A stretch of 54,280 nucleotides of DNA. Origin: DATBVX01 sp035263105. GTDB taxonomy: Bacteria > Pseudomonadota > Gammaproteobacteria > Steroidobacterales > Steroidobacteraceae. Both the position numbers and the translations under genes were made by a program. Every line of letters begins with the position of its first letter. The first letter of the stretch is position 1. The stretch lies in the NCBI GenBank assembly GCA_035263105.1, contig DATFRO010000036.1, positions 1 to 54,280 on the forward strand, read 5' to 3'. The notes under the pieces are model-generated. The model worked only from the letters and a program-made list of their open reading frames with translations, searched no databases and was not told where the DNA came from. Below, one piece after another: positions 41,571 through 51,900 of this stretch.

Positions 41571-43184
41571 GTGGCTGAGCGACTGACCACAGGGATTCAG
41601 GTCGCAGAACAACCAGGTCCAGAACAGCACATCGCGCGAGCCCCGACTGCCGTCACGGCGTTCGTCGGGCGAACGCTCCGCGGTCCGGTCAACCGCCCCG
41701 TCACGATTTCGAGCTTCCTCGATTTCCAGTCGATTTTCGGCGGCCTCTGGCAGCCGAGCATGCTGAGCTACGCCGTCGAGCACTTCTTCGACAACGGCGG
41801 GCGGCAGGCGATCATCGTGCGCATCGTCAACGGCGCGAAGCCGCCGACGCTCGACCTGCGCGCGGGACCCGAAACCCTGCACCTCGAGGCGCTCGCCTGC
41901 GGGACGCGCGAATACCTGCGCGCGTCGGTCGACTACGACGGCATCGAGGACCACGAGCAGGATCTCTTCAACCTCGTCCTGCAGCGGGTGCGTGCGCCGG
42001 GATCCGAGCACGTCGAGGACCAGGAGATCTTCCGTCGCCTCTCGACCAAGGCGGATTCAGCCCGCTTCGTGCAGCCGGTGCTCAGCGAATCGGTGCTGGC
42101 CCGGGTCATTGGCGAAGTCCCGGTGACCCGGCCGGAACCGACCATGCGCAACGATCCGCGTGGCGGTATCGGCTATGTGAACTCGAACCCCAACGGGGAC
42201 GATGGCGGCCAGCTCACCGACTACGACCTCATCGGGTCGGCGACGCAGGGCACCGGGGTGTTCGCCCTCAAGGCCGCCGATCACTTCAACCTGCTCTGCA
42301 TCCCGCCGCTGGCGCGCGAGGTTGACGTCGGCACCAGCGTACTGCTGGTCGCGGGGCGCTTCTGCCGCGAACGCAACGCGATGCTGGTGGTCGATCCGCC
42401 GGGCGCCTGGACTACGACGGACGCGGCGCTGCGCGGAATGCGCGACTGGCAGTTCCGCAACGAGAACGCGCTCATGTATTTCCCGCGCTTGCTGAGCTAC
42501 GACCGCCTGCGCGGGCGCTTCGAGCAGTTCGCGCCCTGCGGCGCGGTCGCGGGGATGCTCGCCAGGTCCGATGCGATGTGGCCGCTCTGGGGCGCCTCCG
42601 CCGGTGAAGAGGTGTTGCTGCGTCCCGGCCATCGGCCGAGCTGCCCGGTCACGGAGAACGAGCGTGAGCGCCTGGCGCAGGGCGGTGTGAACACGCTGCA
42701 GATCGTGCGCTCGCCGCCTGGAACCCGGCCGAGCGCTCGCACGCTCGCCGGCGGCAGCAGCGGCTCTTCGGACTGGAAATACCTCGCGGCGCGGCGCCTC
42801 GCGCTCTTCATCGTCGACTGTATCGAGCGCGGCACCCGCTGGGTGGTCTTCGAGACCAGCGGCCCGGACGTCTGGCGCCGCGTCGCGGCACAGGTCGAGA
42901 CCTTCCTCGCCGGCCTCGACGCGGACGGTGCCTTCCTCGGGCGCGAGCAGGATGAAGGTTACTTCGTGGTGTGCGACGAGCGTGTCAACGGAGCGGGCGA
43001 CCTCTACAACGGCACGCTCAACCTGCTCTTCGGCTTCGCCGCCTCACGTCCCGGCGAATATCACGCCTACCTGCTGGCGCATCATCCGGCGGGGAGCCAC
43101 GTGCGCGCGGTCAGCGTCAATCGTCTGGAGATGGGCGGGCGACGGCTCATCGCGGAAATGGAAAAGGAATCCTCCGGCTCCTAG
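41571..43184 (+). CDS. Phage tail sheath-like protein, isolated
   Basis: The protein has about 537 residues. The N-terminus (GIQVAEQPGPEQHIARAPTAVTAFVGRTLRGPVNRPVTISSFLDFQSIFGG) matches the start of contractile tail sheath proteins. The C-terminal domain (about 400-530) has SSDWKYLAARRLALFIVDCIERGTRWVVFE, then FLAGLDADGAFLGREQDEGYFVVCDERVNGAGDLYNG, the sheath C-terminal fold. The GTG at 41571 has GAGGG 5 nt upstream, and the frame runs further up to 41469 without homology. No tube, baseplate, spike or ATPase gene is near it. Confidence 0.93.
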   Translation: MAERLTTGIQVAEQPGPEQHIARAPTAVTAFVGRTLRGPVNRPVTISSFLDFQSIFGGLWQPSMLSYAVEHFFDNGGRQAIIVRIVNGAKPPTLDLRAGPETLHLEALACGTREYLRASVDYDGIEDHEQDLFNLVLQRVRAPGSEHVEDQEIFRRLSTKADSARFVQPVLSESVLARVIGEVPVTRPEPTMRNDPRGGIGYVNSNPNGDDGGQLTDYDLIGSATQGTGVFALKAADHFNLLCIPPLAREVDVGTSVLLVAGRFCRERNAMLVVDPPGAWTTTDAALRGMRDWQFRNENALMYFPRLLSYDRLRGRFEQFAPCGAVAGMLARSDAMWPLWGASAGEEVLLRPGHRPSCPVTENERERLAQGGVNTLQIVRSPPGTRPSARTLAGGSSGSSDWKYLAARRLALFIVDCIERGTRWVVFETSGPDVWRRVAAQVETFLAGLDADGAFLGREQDEGYFVVCDERVNGAGDLYNGTLNLLFGFAASRPGEYHAYLLAHHPAGSHVRAVSVNRLEMGGRRLIAEMEKESSGS

Positions 43185-43205
43185 GACGGCCTGCGCAGGG
43201 CTGCG

Positions 43206-43688
43206 CTAGGACTTGCGCTCGCTCACGTACATCGTGATCACCGCCCGCACGACCTCCGTGCCGGCATCATCCGTCACCGTCAGCGGCACGCCGACATTTT
43301 CCGGCGCGTGCCATTCCGTCTTGTCGAGACGCGCGACCGCGGTGACGTTGCCTTGCGCCTTGCGCAGGTACTCGATGGTCATGCCGCGCGGAATCCAGCG
43401 CATCTCGACCGGGATCGTGACCTCCATCAACATGCCGCCCGCGAGCTCGCACAGGTTCGCCATCGCAATTGCGTGCACGGTGCCGATGTGGTTCTGCACC
43501 GCGCGCCGCTTGCGCAACGCGACCTGGCACAGTCCGGGACGCAGTTCCAGGAAGCGCGGCCGAATGGTCGAGAAGTAGGGCGCCTTGAAGCACACCACGC
43601 GCGCGAAGAGCCAGCGGCCGAAGGGCCACGCGGACAACTTCTCGTAGGAACGAAGCGTCGGCGGTCGCGGAGTGGCGTAGAGGGTCAC
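43206..43688 (-). CDS. DUF4442 hotdog-fold protein
   Basis: The 160-residue cytosolic protein has the DUF4442 pattern: PYFSTIRPRFLELRPGLCQVALRKRRAVQNHIGTVHAIAMANLCELAGGMLM, a hotdog-fold thioesterase-like helix. The start GTG overlaps the stop of the hydantoinase gene (GTGA), so both are translated from one message. It may hydrolyse an acyl-CoA or CoA-linked intermediate from the same pathway. Enzyme activity is not shown for this family. Confidence 0.88.
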   Translation of the reverse strand: MTLYATPRPPTLRSYEKLSAWPFGRWLFARVVCFKAPYFSTIRPRFLELRPGLCQVALRKRRAVQNHIGTVHAIAMANLCELAGGMLMEVTIPVEMRWIPRGMTIEYLRKAQGNVTAVARLDKTEWHAPENVGVPLTVTDDAGTEVVRAVITMYVSERKS

Positions 43689-46600
43689 GGCGTGTCCTCC
43701 TGCTTGCGATGGCTCTTGGGCGCGGCGCCAAATCCGCCGCCGCCCGGCGTCTCGATCACGACCTCATCTCCGGGCTCGACCGCAACGCTGGCGGTGGCGC
43801 CGAGCACGATTGTCGATCCATCCCGTCGCAGCACGCGAGTGCTGCCGGGCTCGCCGGGCTCACCGCCCTCGAGGCCGAACGGGCGGATGCGCCGATGGTT
43901 GGACAGAATCGAGGCGGTCATTGCTTCGCGAAACTCGATGCGCCGCACGCTCCCCGAGCCACCGTGGTGCAGTCCATCGCCGCCCGAGTGTTCGCGGATG
44001 CGAAACTCGCGCAACAGCACCGGGTAGCGCAGCTCGAGCACTTCGGGATCGGTGAGGCGCGAATTGGTCATGTGCGTCTGCACCGCGGAGGTGCCGTTGA
44101 AGCCGGGCCCGGCGCCGGATCCGCCGGCGATCGTCTCGTAGTACTGGTGACGCTCGTTGCCGAAGGTGAAATTGTTCATCGTCCCCTGCGATGCGGCCAG
44201 CACGCCGAGCGCGCCGTAGAGCGCATCGACGATGCACTGCGAAGTCTCGACGTTGCCGGCGACGACGGCGGCCGGGTAACGCGGATTGAGCATCGACCCC
44301 TCGGGCGTGATGATGAGCAGCGGCTTCAGGCACCCGGCGTTGAGCGGGATGTCCTCCTCCACCAGCGTGCGAAATACATATAGCACCGCCGCCATGCAGA
44401 CGGAGCTTGGCGCGTTGAAGTTGTTGTCGGTCTGCATCGAGGTCCCGGAGAAGTCGATACGCGCACTGCGCGTCGCGGCATCGACCTCGACCCGCACGAC
44501 GATCGCCTGCCCGTTGTCCATCTCGTAGCGAAACGCACCGTTCCCGAGCCGCCCGATCACGCGTCGCACGCACTCCTCGGCGTTGTCTTGCACGTGCTGC
44601 ATGTACGCCTGCACCAGCGCGAGCCCGTGCTGCGCAATCATGTGGCGAAGCTCCGCGACGCCCTTTTCGTTCGCGGCGATCTGCGCCTTGAGATCCGCGA
44701 CGTTCTGCGCGGGGCTGCGTGCGGGGTAGCGCCCCGCGGTCAGGCGCGCGAGCAGCGCCGCTTGGTCGAACTCACCGGCGCTCACTAGGCGATAGTTGTC
44801 GAACAGCACGCCTTCCTCGTGCACCGAGCGACTGTCGGGCGGCATCGAGCCGGGCGTGATCCCACCGATGTCCGCGTGGTGCGCACGCGAGGCAACGAAG
44901 AACGTGGGCGTCTTCGGTTCAGATGACGCGAACGAGCTCGGTGGCTGCTCGTGTTCCAACTGCTCGTCGATGAACACCGGCGTGATCACGGTGATGTCGG
45001 GCAGGTGCGTGCCGCCCTGGTACGGCGCATTCAGCATGAAGACATCGCCCGGTCGCATCGCGCCGCGGTTCTGCGCGAGGATGTGCTGCACGCTCGCGCC
45101 CATCGAGCCGAGGTGCACCGGCATGTGCGGCGCGTTCGCGATCAGCCCGCCCGCGGCATCGAACAGCGCACAGGAGAAGTCGAGTCGCTCCTTGATGTTG
45201 ACGGAGGCCGAGGTGTGTTCGAGCACGGCGCCCATCTGCTCGGCGATGTGCATGAAGAGGCCGTTGAAGACCTCGAGCAACACCGGGTCGGGGGTCTCGA
45301 ACGCCGTTGCCGCTGCCTGGGCAGAGGTCGACGATTGGGCGCGCGACAGCAGTAGCTCGCCTGCCGCGAGCGATTCGCACTCCCAGCCGGGCTCGAGCAC
45401 GACGGTCGAGTGCGGATCGACGATGAGCGCGGGCCCGGCGATCCGTTCACGCAGCGCTTCGCGTGCCTGGACGCGCACCTCCTGCCAGCGATCGCCAAAC
45501 CACACGCGTGCACGGTGCGGCGCGGCCATCGGCTGCTCGGCGGACGCGGTTGCGGCGCGCTCCGGTGCAACGTTCGATGGCACGATCGCCTCGATACCGA
45601 TCGACGCCACCGTCAGCGATGCGTTGCCGACGCCGAAACCAAACTGCCGGCGGTGCAAGGCATCGAAGCTCGCGCGCATCGCTTCCAGCGTGCTGAACGG
45701 CACTTCGAGCGCGGTGTCGCTGCCGGTGATGCGCACATCGACGGTGCGCTCGATCTCGGTCGCTGCGCTCGCGAAACCCTGCTCCGCGAGCGTCGCGAGC
45801 GCGGCACGCTCGAGTTCGCCGAACGTACTCTGCAATGCGGGCAGCGCTGCCGCATCCAGCGGGCGCTCGAGGGACTGGCGTCGGATCTCGCGCACGTCGG
45901 CAAGCCCGATGCCGTAGGCCGACATGAGGCTCGCGAGCGGATGGATCAGCACGCGATGAATGCCGAGCGCTTCGGCCACGAGACAGGCGTGTTGACCCGC
46001 GGCGCCGCCGAAACAGAAGAGCGTGAAGCGCGTCGAGTCGTAGCCCTGGCGCACCGACACGTGCTTGATCGCATTCGCCATGGTCTCGACGGCCACTCGC
46101 AGGAATCCCGCTGCCACCGACTCCGCTGTCCAGTTCGCGCCGCGGTCACGGCTGATCTCGCCTGCGAGCTCGATGAATGCGCCGCGCGTCGCCTCCGCAT
46201 CGAGGGTCTGGTCGGCGTTCGGCCCGAGCACGGCGGGAAAGAGCGCCGGCTGCAGGCGTCCGAGCAGCACGTTCGCGTCGGTGACGGTCAAGGGTCCCCC
46301 GCGCCGATAACACTTCGGTCCGGGATTCGCGCCGGCTGATTGCGGGCCGACCTGGAAGCGGCCCGAAGCGAATCGCAGGATCGAGCCGCCGCCCGCGGCC
46401 ACGGTATGCACATTCATCATCGGCACGTTGAGGCGCACGCCGGCGACCAGGTTGTCGAAGCGACGCGGGTAGCGGCCGTCGTAGAGCGACACGTCCGTCG
46501 ATGTGCCACCCATGTCGAAGCCGATGAGGCGTTCGAAGCCCGCCGCGGTGCCGGTCTTCATCATGCCGACGAGTCCGCCCGCGGGTCCCGAGAGAATGCT

Positions 46601-47383
46601 GTTCATGCCGCGGAAGGCGCCCGCGTCGGTGAGCCCGCCGTTGCTTTGCATGAAGAACAGGCGCGGCGCGCCGAATTCGCGTGCGAGCTCGCCGCGCAGT
46701 TTCTCGACGTAACGTGTGAGCAAGGGCGAGAGGTACGCATCGACCACCGTCGTATCGCCGCGGGCGACGAGCCGGATGAGCGGCGATACTTCGTGCGAAA
46801 CCGAGACCTGCACGAAGCCGGCCTCGCGTGCGAGGTGCGTAGCACGCTGTTCGTGCCCCGGATATCTGTAGCCGTGCAGGAGCGCAATCGCGACGCTCTC
46901 CAGCCCGCTCGCATGTGCGCGCTCGAGGTCGGCCTGCAACCGCGCTTCGTCGAGCGCTTCGAGCACTTCGCCCTTCACATCCACGCGCTCGTGCGCCTCG
47001 ATCACCTGCTCATAGAGCAACTCGGGGAGGCGGATGTGTCGTGCAAAGAGCTCCGGACGGTTCTGATACCCGATGCGCAGCGCATCGCGAAACCCGGCGG
47101 TGATGACGAGGAGCGTCGGCTCCCCTTTGCGTTCGAGGAGCGCATTGGTTGCGAGCGTCGTTCCCATGCGCACGCTGTCGACGCGTGGCGAATCGCCCGC
47201 GTGGGAGCGCAATACACGGCGAATACCCTCGACGCCCGCATCGCGATAGTGCGCGGGATCCTCCGACAGCAGTTTCAGCGTGTGGAGCGAACCGGAGGGC
47301 GCGCGGGCGACCACATCGGTGAACGTGCCGCCGCGATCGATCCAGAACTGCCAGCCCGGCCGAGATGCCTTGGAAGCGCCCAC
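43685..47383 (-). CDS. Hydantoinase A/B fusion (5-oxoprolinase-like)
   Basis: The protein has about 1232 residues. The N-terminal HyuA half (1-690) has WQFWIDRGGTFTDVVARAP (11-29) and FDMGGTSTDVSLYDGRYPRRF, the ATP-binding signatures. The C-terminal HyuB half (about 700-1220) has EVFNGLFMHIAEQMGAVLEHTSASVNIKERLDFSCALFD and a GGGSGAGPGF-type loop. Fused proteins of this size include ATP-dependent 5-oxoprolinase, which opens oxoproline to glutamate; other hydantoinases also match. The GTG at 47383 fits the family start; a TTG at 47419 is the upstream limit. It overlaps the DUF4442 gene downstream and is divergent from a symporter gene. Confidence 0.93.
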   Translation of the reverse strand: MGASKASRPGWQFWIDRGGTFTDVVARAPSGSLHTLKLLSEDPAHYRDAGVEGIRRVLRSHAGDSPRVDSVRMGTTLATNALLERKGEPTLLVITAGFRDALRIGYQNRPELFARHIRLPELLYEQVIEAHERVDVKGEVLEALDEARLQADLERAHASGLESVAIALLHGYRYPGHEQRATHLAREAGFVQVSVSHEVSPLIRLVARGDTTVVDAYLSPLLTRYVEKLRGELAREFGAPRLFFMQSNGGLTDAGAFRGMNSILSGPAGGLVGMMKTGTAAGFERLIGFDMGGTSTDVSLYDGRYPRRFDNLVAGVRLNVPMMNVHTVAAGGGSILRFASGRFQVGPQSAGANPGPKCYRRGGPLTVTDANVLLGRLQPALFPAVLGPNADQTLDAEATRGAFIELAGEISRDRGANWTAESVAAGFLRVAVETMANAIKHVSVRQGYDSTRFTLFCFGGAAGQHACLVAEALGIHRVLIHPLASLMSAYGIGLADVREIRRQSLERPLDAAALPALQSTFGELERAALATLAEQGFASAATEIERTVDVRITGSDTALEVPFSTLEAMRASFDALHRRQFGFGVGNASLTVASIGIEAIVPSNVAPERAATASAEQPMAAPHRARVWFGDRWQEVRVQAREALRERIAGPALIVDPHSTVVLEPGWECESLAAGELLLSRAQSSTSAQAAATAFETPDPVLLEVFNGLFMHIAEQMGAVLEHTSASVNIKERLDFSCALFDAAGGLIANAPHMPVHLGSMGASVQHILAQNRGAMRPGDVFMLNAPYQGGTHLPDITVITPVFIDEQLEHEQPPSSFASSEPKTPTFFVASRAHHADIGGITPGSMPPDSRSVHEEGVLFDNYRLVSAGEFDQAALLARLTAGRYPARSPAQNVADLKAQIAANEKGVAELRHMIAQHGLALVQAYMQHVQDNAEECVRRVIGRLGNGAFRYEMDNGQAIVVRVEVDAATRSARIDFSGTSMQTDNNFNAPSSVCMAAVLYVFRTLVEEDIPLNAGCLKPLLIITPEGSMLNPRYPAAVVAGNVETSQCIVDALYGALGVLAASQGTMNNFTFGNERHQYYETIAGGSGAGPGFNGTSAVQTHMTNSRLTDPEVLELRYPVLLREFRIREHSGGDGLHHGGSGSVRRIEFREAMTASILSNHRRIRPFGLEGGEPGEPGSTRVLRRDGSTIVLGATASVAVEPGDEVVIETPGGGGFGAAPKSHRKQEDTP

Positions 47384-47449
47384 GCGCAACGAGATACACT
47401 GCCGCTGGTGACCTGACAACCCACAAGCAACGAATACGCAGGTAACGCC

Positions 47450-48844
47450 ATGTCCTCATCGCAGGTTGTGTGGAGCGTGCTCGGCGCGAGCGCCCTCGTA
47501 CTGCTGGCGATCGCGCTCTTTACGCTGCGTCGCGCACGCACGCTCGAGGAATTCGCGGGTGCGGGTGCGCTCGGGATGATTCGCGGCGGCCTGAGCGGCG
47601 CCGCAAGCGCCTATTCGTTCTGGGTGATGGTGGGCGTCAGCGGCGCGGCCTTCACGCTCGGCTGGTCGGCGCTGTGGCTCGCGCTCGGCATCCTTCTCGG
47701 AGCGCTGTTTGCGTGGTTCGTTGCCGGACCGGCCGTGAAGCACACGGCGAGCCTGGCGCAGGCGCGCACGGCACTCGAGCTCACGGGTGGCGAGGGCGCC
47801 GGCTCATCCGCGGCGACCGTCTCGGTCACGAGCCTCGCCGCAGTCGCGGCACTGTTTGGAATCGTCGCGCAGCTCGGCTTTGCCGGCGCCGCTGTCGCAC
47901 ACGGGATCGGCGTGAGCACCGCCGCCGGTGTGGCGCTCGTGACCGTGCTCGCGCTCCTCGCACCGGTGCTCGGAGGGTTGCGAGCCACGGCGTCGGCGGG
48001 CGTGTTGTGCGCGCTGGTGGCCATTCCCGCGGCGGTGCTCCTATCCATGGTGGGGCTCGTCTTCATCGGTCCACTCGAGGCGTTGCGCGACACGCTCACG
48101 ACCACCGGCGCGAATGCCGCAGAGCTTCTTGGCGGGCGCAGCGACCTGGATGCCGCCGTGCTGGTGCTCGCCGCCGCCGGATTGGGTGCCGGGATCTGCG
48201 GGCAGCCGCAGGTGCTCGACCAGTTCCTCGCCGCGCGCAGCGAGGGTTCGATTCGTCTCTCCGGCGTGCTCGCGATTCTCTGGCTGCTCGTGATCCTCAC
48301 AGGCGCGCTGGTCCTCGGCTGGGCCGCGCGCATCGACTACGGCAGCATCGCCAACCCGGACCAGATCATGTTCGAGGTGGCGCAGCGGGCCATGCCGCCC
48401 GGGTTCGTCGCGCTGCCGATCCTCGCAGTCGTCGCGCTCGTGGTCTGCAGCGTCGGTAACCAACTCGTGTTGCTCGCGTACGCGGCGCTCAGCGTCACGC
48501 GCAAGCGCGACGCGATGCCCGAGAGCCTGAAGCGCCTGAGACTCGTGATCCTCATCGCCGGCCTCGTCGCGGCGGCGATCGCAGCCGTGAGCGGCGTCGG
48601 CAGTTCGCGCGGCTTCCTGCTCGCATGGCTCGCGGTTTCGGCCGTGGTCGGGCCGCTCGTGCTCCTGTCGTCGTTCAACGTGAGCGTTCGTTCTGCGTGG
48701 GCGGCGGGCGCCGCGCGCGTGGCGATCGCGCTGACGTTGATCCTGTTTCTCCTGCGGCGCGAACGGCTGATCGAGATCGCTATGTTCCTGCCGTTCTACG
48801 GCGCGCTGCTCGTCGCACTGCTTGGACGAAAGCGCGAAAGTTGA
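47450..48844 (+). CDS. Sodium:solute symporter family protein
   Basis: The 464-residue protein has 12-13 hydrophobic segments. It carries LSGAASAYSFWVMVGVSGAAFTLGW in the first helices (sodium site) and a LGAGICGQPQVLDQFLAARS segment (about 243-262), which matches the GQPH-type signature of PutP-like SSS carriers. It is divergent from the hydantoinase gene with about 66 bp between starts, so the two could share control, and it may import the hydantoinase substrate. The substrate is not determined from sequence. Confidence 0.88.
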   Translation: MSSSQVVWSVLGASALVLLAIALFTLRRARTLEEFAGAGALGMIRGGLSGAASAYSFWVMVGVSGAAFTLGWSALWLALGILLGALFAWFVAGPAVKHTASLAQARTALELTGGEGAGSSAATVSVTSLAAVAALFGIVAQLGFAGAAVAHGIGVSTAAGVALVTVLALLAPVLGGLRATASAGVLCALVAIPAAVLLSMVGLVFIGPLEALRDTLTTTGANAAELLGGRSDLDAAVLVLAAAGLGAGICGQPQVLDQFLAARSEGSIRLSGVLAILWLLVILTGALVLGWAARIDYGSIANPDQIMFEVAQRAMPPGFVALPILAVVALVVCSVGNQLVLLAYAALSVTRKRDAMPESLKRLRLVILIAGLVAAAIAAVSGVGSSRGFLLAWLAVSAVVGPLVLLSSFNVSVRSAWAAGAARVAIALTLILFLLRRERLIEIAMFLPFYGALLVALLGRKRES

Positions 48845-48958
48845 GGCGCGGTCCGAAGCGCGTTCATCACGAAATATTCGCGTTCTTACAAAGGACGTGG
48901 ATAGAATCGGCTCCAGTGGAATAAAAACAACCATCCTTTCAGTCAGTGGAGGTTGCAC

Positions 48959-51900
48959 ATGAGACTGCTATTTCACCCGCAGCGCGCATCGAGTGCTCTT
49001 TGGTGTTGCGCAGCTGCAACGTTGGGAATGCTGAGTCTCTCGGCGTCCGCGCAAGAAGCGCAAGGACCGGCCGAGACGGTCGTCGTCACCGGGTCACGCA
49101 TTCACCAGGATCCGCTCAACCAGGCGGCACCGGTCGTCACCGTCGACGACAAGGACATCGCCAAGTCCGGTCTGACATCGGTCGGCGACCTGTTGCAGCG
49201 CCTGCCGGTCTCGGGCGGCGGACTCAACACCAAGTTCAACACCAGCGGCAACATCGGCTTCCCACCGGACGGTGGCGGTGTCGGTGCGGGCGCCGCGACC
49301 GCGGATCTGCGCCACCTCGGACCGAAGCGCACCCTGGTGCTGGTCGATGGCATCCGCTGGGTGAATGAATCCTCGGCGTCGGGCGTGGGCTCGGCGACCG
49401 ACCTGAACACGATCCCCACCAGCATCATCGATCATATCGAGGTGCTGCAGGACGGCGCCTCGGCCATCTACGGCTCGGACGCGATCGCGGGCGTGATCAA
49501 CATCATCACCAAGAAGTCGTACGAAGGGCTCGAGATCTCGGGCTACGGCGGCGGCTATGGCGAGGGCGATGGCAGCACGCAGCAGTGGAACATCTCGGCG
49601 GGCGCCGCTTCCGAGCGCAGCCGTGCGTTCTTCGGGCTGAGCTACGTCGATCAGCGTGCGGTGAGCTCCGGCGATCGCACGATTTCCGAGTTCCCGACGC
49701 CGGGTGCGGGCCAGTGCACGAACCGGTGCAGCTCCGGAACACCGCAGGCGCGCATCGACTTCAACAATCCCCTCACCGGCCAGAACGGCTATGACCTCAC
49801 CATCAACACGGGTGTGACGGGCAGGCCGGTCTATGACCCGAGCATCGCGCCGGGCGACCCGAGAACGGATGACTTCCACAATTTCGCGACGGCGGACCGT
49901 TTCAACTTCCAGCCGTTCAATTACCTGCAGACGCCGAGCCAGCGCGTCGGCCTGTACGGACAGGTGGAACACAACATGACCGACAACGTGTCGGTCTATG
50001 TGAAGGGACTCTTCAACCAGCGCAAGTCGACCAACCAGGCGGCGCCGGAACCCATCTTCATCGGACCGGAGGCGGGTAACGGCGGCGGAAGCCTGCTCGA
50101 CACTACGGGCGTCGATGTTCAGAACCCGTACAACCCGTTCGGGTTCACGCTGTTCGGCGTCGATCCCATGACGGGCGGCACCGACTACTTCGTCGGGCGC
50201 CGGCCGCTCGAGGGCGGGCCGCGTATCTTCCAGCAGAACGTCGACACCTGGTATGCAGGCGGCGGTTTCCGCGGCAATTTCAACCTCGCGGATCGCGACT
50301 TCTACTGGGACCTGAACGGCGTGTGGTCGCGCAACCACGCTGACCAGACGACGCACGGCAGCTACAACTCGCTCAAGATCAAGACCGCGCTTGGACCGGG
50401 CACGGTGGCGGGCATCACCAACACCGGCTTTGCAGCGCCCGCGACGGCAACCGCGTGCGGAACGGTGACCGACGTCGGCGGCGTGCCGACCGTAGTCGAT
50501 CCGATCCCGAACTGCGTGCCGCTCAATCTGTTCGGCGGCCAGGGCGCCGGCGGCGGCACGATCGATGCGGCGCAGATCGGCTACATCCAGCCGGTGCTGC
50601 ACGACACCAGCGAGCAGGAGCTCAAGGACTTCACCGCGAACATCTCCGGCACGATCGTGCCGCTGCCCGCGGGCGGTCTCGACTTCGCGCTCGGCTACGA
50701 GCATCGCAAGCAGTCCGGCTTCTACTCGCCCGACCACATCTACGCGTCGAACGAAAGTGCCGGCGTCCCGTCCGGCCCGACCGAGGGTGAGTACGACGTC
50801 GATGAGGTCTACGGCGAGATCCAGGTTCCGATCCTGAAAGGCGCGCCGGGTGCAGACCTGCTGCAGTTCAGTGCAGCGCTGCGCTGGTTTGACTACTCGA
50901 CGTTCGGCAGCGACACCACGAGCAAGTTCGGCGTGAACTGGCGTCCGATGCGCGACCTCCTGGTGCGCGGCACGTGGGGCGAAGGTTTCCGTGCGCCGGG
51001 GATCGGCGAGCTGTTCGGCACGTTCTCGCGCTTCGACCAGACCCTGGCCGATCCGTGCTCGGCGCCGGTTGCACCCGCGAACGTCGCCAACTGCGCCGCT
51101 CTCGGCGTCCCGCCGGCCTTCGCACAGCGCAACGCGCAGATCTCGGTGATCACCGGCGGCAACCCGGACCTGAAGCCGGAAACCTCCGAGGGCTACACCG
51201 CGGGTCTCGTGTATAGCCCGCGCTGGGCCGAGGGCGTGTCATGGGCCGATTCCCTCAGCATGGAATTGACCTACTACCACATCAAGATCGATGACACGAT
51301 CCAGGCGCGCGATGCGCAGGCACAGCTCGACGGTTGCGTCGCGACTCTCGACGCGGTGCTGTGCAACGGAATCACGCGCACGTCGGGCGGCACAATCAAC
51401 GGTTTCAACAACACGCTGATCAATATCGGCGGCACGGAGACCGCGGGTTGGGACTTCAACCTCCGTTGGGCGATGCCGCAGTCGAAGGTCGGCCGGTTCA
51501 CGCTGAACTGGCAGAACACCTGGCTCGACAAGTTCATCGAGACGACTGAGACGGCGGCTGGCTTCGTCGACACGGAGCGCAAGGGCACTGAGCGGGGCAG
51601 CCCGTCGCAGGCCTATCCGGAATGGAAGTCGGCGATGACACTCGACTGGAGCCTCGGCGACTTCGGCGCGACCACCACGATTCGCTACACGGACTCGCTC
51701 ACCGAGCCGTGCCGCAACATCGGCGCGTTCGCGTTCCTGTGCTCGGATCCGAACAACCCGGCCGGACCCAGCAACAAGATGGATGCGACGACCTACGTCG
51801 ACCTGCAGGCGACCTACTCGCCGGCCAGGCTCCAGGGCTGGCAATTCGCGGTGGGCGTCAACAACCTGTTCGACCAGGATCCGCCGAATTGCTACAGCTG

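Noticed and set aside
41469..43184. Prophage around the tail sheath gene
   Set aside because: Neighbours are a DMT transporter, a DUF4442 protein and metabolic genes; no other phage gene, integrase or attachment repeat is visible.
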